From Sulfurimonas sp. (GTDB lineage Bacteria; Campylobacterota; Campylobacteria; Campylobacterales; Sulfurimonadaceae): a stretch of 64,000 bases of DNA. The notes under the pieces were generated by a model, which saw only the letters and a list, made by a program, of their open reading frames with translations, had not been told where the DNA came from and ran no database searches. Position numbers and translations under genes: made by a program. The stretch spans positions 1 through 64,000 of the forward strand of contig NZ_JALXBK010000094.1 in NCBI RefSeq assembly GCF_026991475.1. Direction: 5' to 3'. This document shows, in pieces, positions 63,493-64,000 of the stretch (position 1 is the first letter of the stretch; each line of letters starts with the position of its first letter).

Positions 63493-64000
63493 CTTGGTTT
63501 CTTCCTCCCTCTTTGGCTTCATACAGAGCCTGATCAACCCTCTCTAGTAGTGCAGATTTCCGTTCAGCTATCTTATACTCTCCAACTCCTATGCTAACGG
63601 TAATATTATAATGACCAGACATAGCAGTCTGCTCAACAAGAGCGCGAATTTTTTGAGCGACATTAAGTGCTTCTTCTTTCTTAGTATCATCAAGAATAAG
63701 CATAAACTCCTCTCCACCCCATCGACCAAAAGAGTCCACTTGACGTATGCTTGTTTGAATAAGTCTCGTCAAATCTTTTAAAACAAGATCCCCTACATAA
63801 TGACCATAACTATCATTTATATTTTTAAAATGGTCAATATCAAACATAAGAAGTGAAAAAGTTGTATTGCTGCGTTTAGATCTCGCAATGTGTAACTCTA
63901 TCTCTGTATTAATTTTATATCTATTATAAATCTGTGTCAGACTATCAGTTGTAGCCAGATTTTTAAGTTTTTTCTCAAGCTTCATCTGCCTTGTGACATT
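63479..64000 (-). CDS. Diguanylate cyclase (GGDEF) protein, partial (runs off right edge)
   Basis: The last 174 codons of a larger gene. The frame continues past the track start: NVTRQMKLEKKLKNLA, the usual end of a PAS domain and linker, leads into a GGDEF domain (TTDSLTQIYNRYKINTEIE, FDIDHFKNINDSYGH, GRWGGEEFMLIL). The active-site GGEEF is intact, and an I-site RQVD lies exactly five residues before it, so product inhibition by c-di-GMP is likely. Sensor domains are outside the window. CTGCGTTT lies at 63870. Confidence 0.92.
   Translation of the reverse strand, partial: NVTRQMKLEKKLKNLATTDSLTQIYNRYKINTEIELHIARSKRSNTTFSLLMFDIDHFKNINDSYGHYVGDLVLKDLTRLIQTSIRQVDSFGRWGGEEFMLILDDTKKEEALNVAQKIRALVEQTAMSGHYNITVSIGVGEYKIAERKSALLERVDQALYEAKEGGRNQVVYR

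Overview
The window looks like a chromosomal segment of a sulfur-oxidising campylobacterote (epsilonproteobacterium) close to Sulfurimonas. The evidence is the low GC content, coding density with no gap above 250 bases, the style of the two-component systems, and gene neighbourhoods shared with Campylobacter and Helicobacter: psd-like/ftsH/prmA/cheY, fabI/tpiA/pgk/gapA/nadD, HP0268-like/miaB/DUF374, ndk/yceD/rpmF/plsX/fabH with fdxA and ahpC close by. I see no rRNA or tRNA gene, insertion sequence, prophage or CRISPR array. Both ends cut through genes: a chemotaxis transducer on the left and a GGDEF protein on the right.

Layout. 0-2.7 kb: a bipartite energy-taxis pair (PAS protein plus transducer, CetB/CetA-like) and an OmpR-type two-component system. 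2.7-7.0 kb: an unusual five-gene operon joining argB, a small unknown gene, a full-length arginine kinase, a DUF1611/DgcN-like protein and a PLP-dependent racemase. 7.1-9.7 kb: a CBS-domain sensor kinase with its regulator. 9.8-12.3 kb: a sigma-54 promoter and a PflB-like TPR motor protein. 12.3-18.4 kb: psd-like, ftsH, prmA, cheY, then hisA, hisH and a Cache membrane protein. 18.4-24.4 kb: waaC/htrB for lipid A and core, perM-like, ruvB, panB, an Hpt-like gene and trpA. 24.4-28.0 kb: envelope proteins, including a large Ig-like lipoprotein paired with a beta-barrel. 28.1-38.4 kb: flavoprotein, rimO, tilS, a PilM/N/O-like trio, a Xer recombinase, miaB and nusA. 38.4-45.9 kb: permease, porin, small lipoprotein, fabI, the triose glycolysis block, nadD/rsfS. 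45.9-55.6 kb: MltF-like transglycosylase, ArsRS-like system, a Fur-box-controlled porin-feoA-feoB operon, pssA, rmuC. 55.7-64 kb: DEAD-box helicase with a structured leader, HIT protein, fatty-acid/phospholipid operon, ferredoxin, metK, peroxiredoxin, GGDEF protein.

Three signals stand out beyond the gene list. First, the octamer AAACGCAG (CTGCGTTT on the other strand) occurs at least 41 times, all inside genes, in both orientations, nearly always preceded by a pyrimidine; one or two would be expected by chance. Its density resembles the DNA-uptake sequences of naturally transformable bacteria. Second, the argB-arginine kinase-DUF1611-racemase operon suggests a route linking N-acetylglutamate, arginine and a phosphagen, possibly fed from D-glutamate. 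Third, at least eight genes have a TATAAT-like -10 box ending 6-9 nt before the start codon and no Shine-Dalgarno, which predicts leaderless mRNAs and corrects two ORF-track starts.

Other points: a probable CTG start codon, terminator hairpins that contain the stop codons of converging genes, shared TTAA stops, and three small genes missing or wrongly bounded in the ORF track (the left-edge transducer, rpmF, and a TTG-started lipoprotein).
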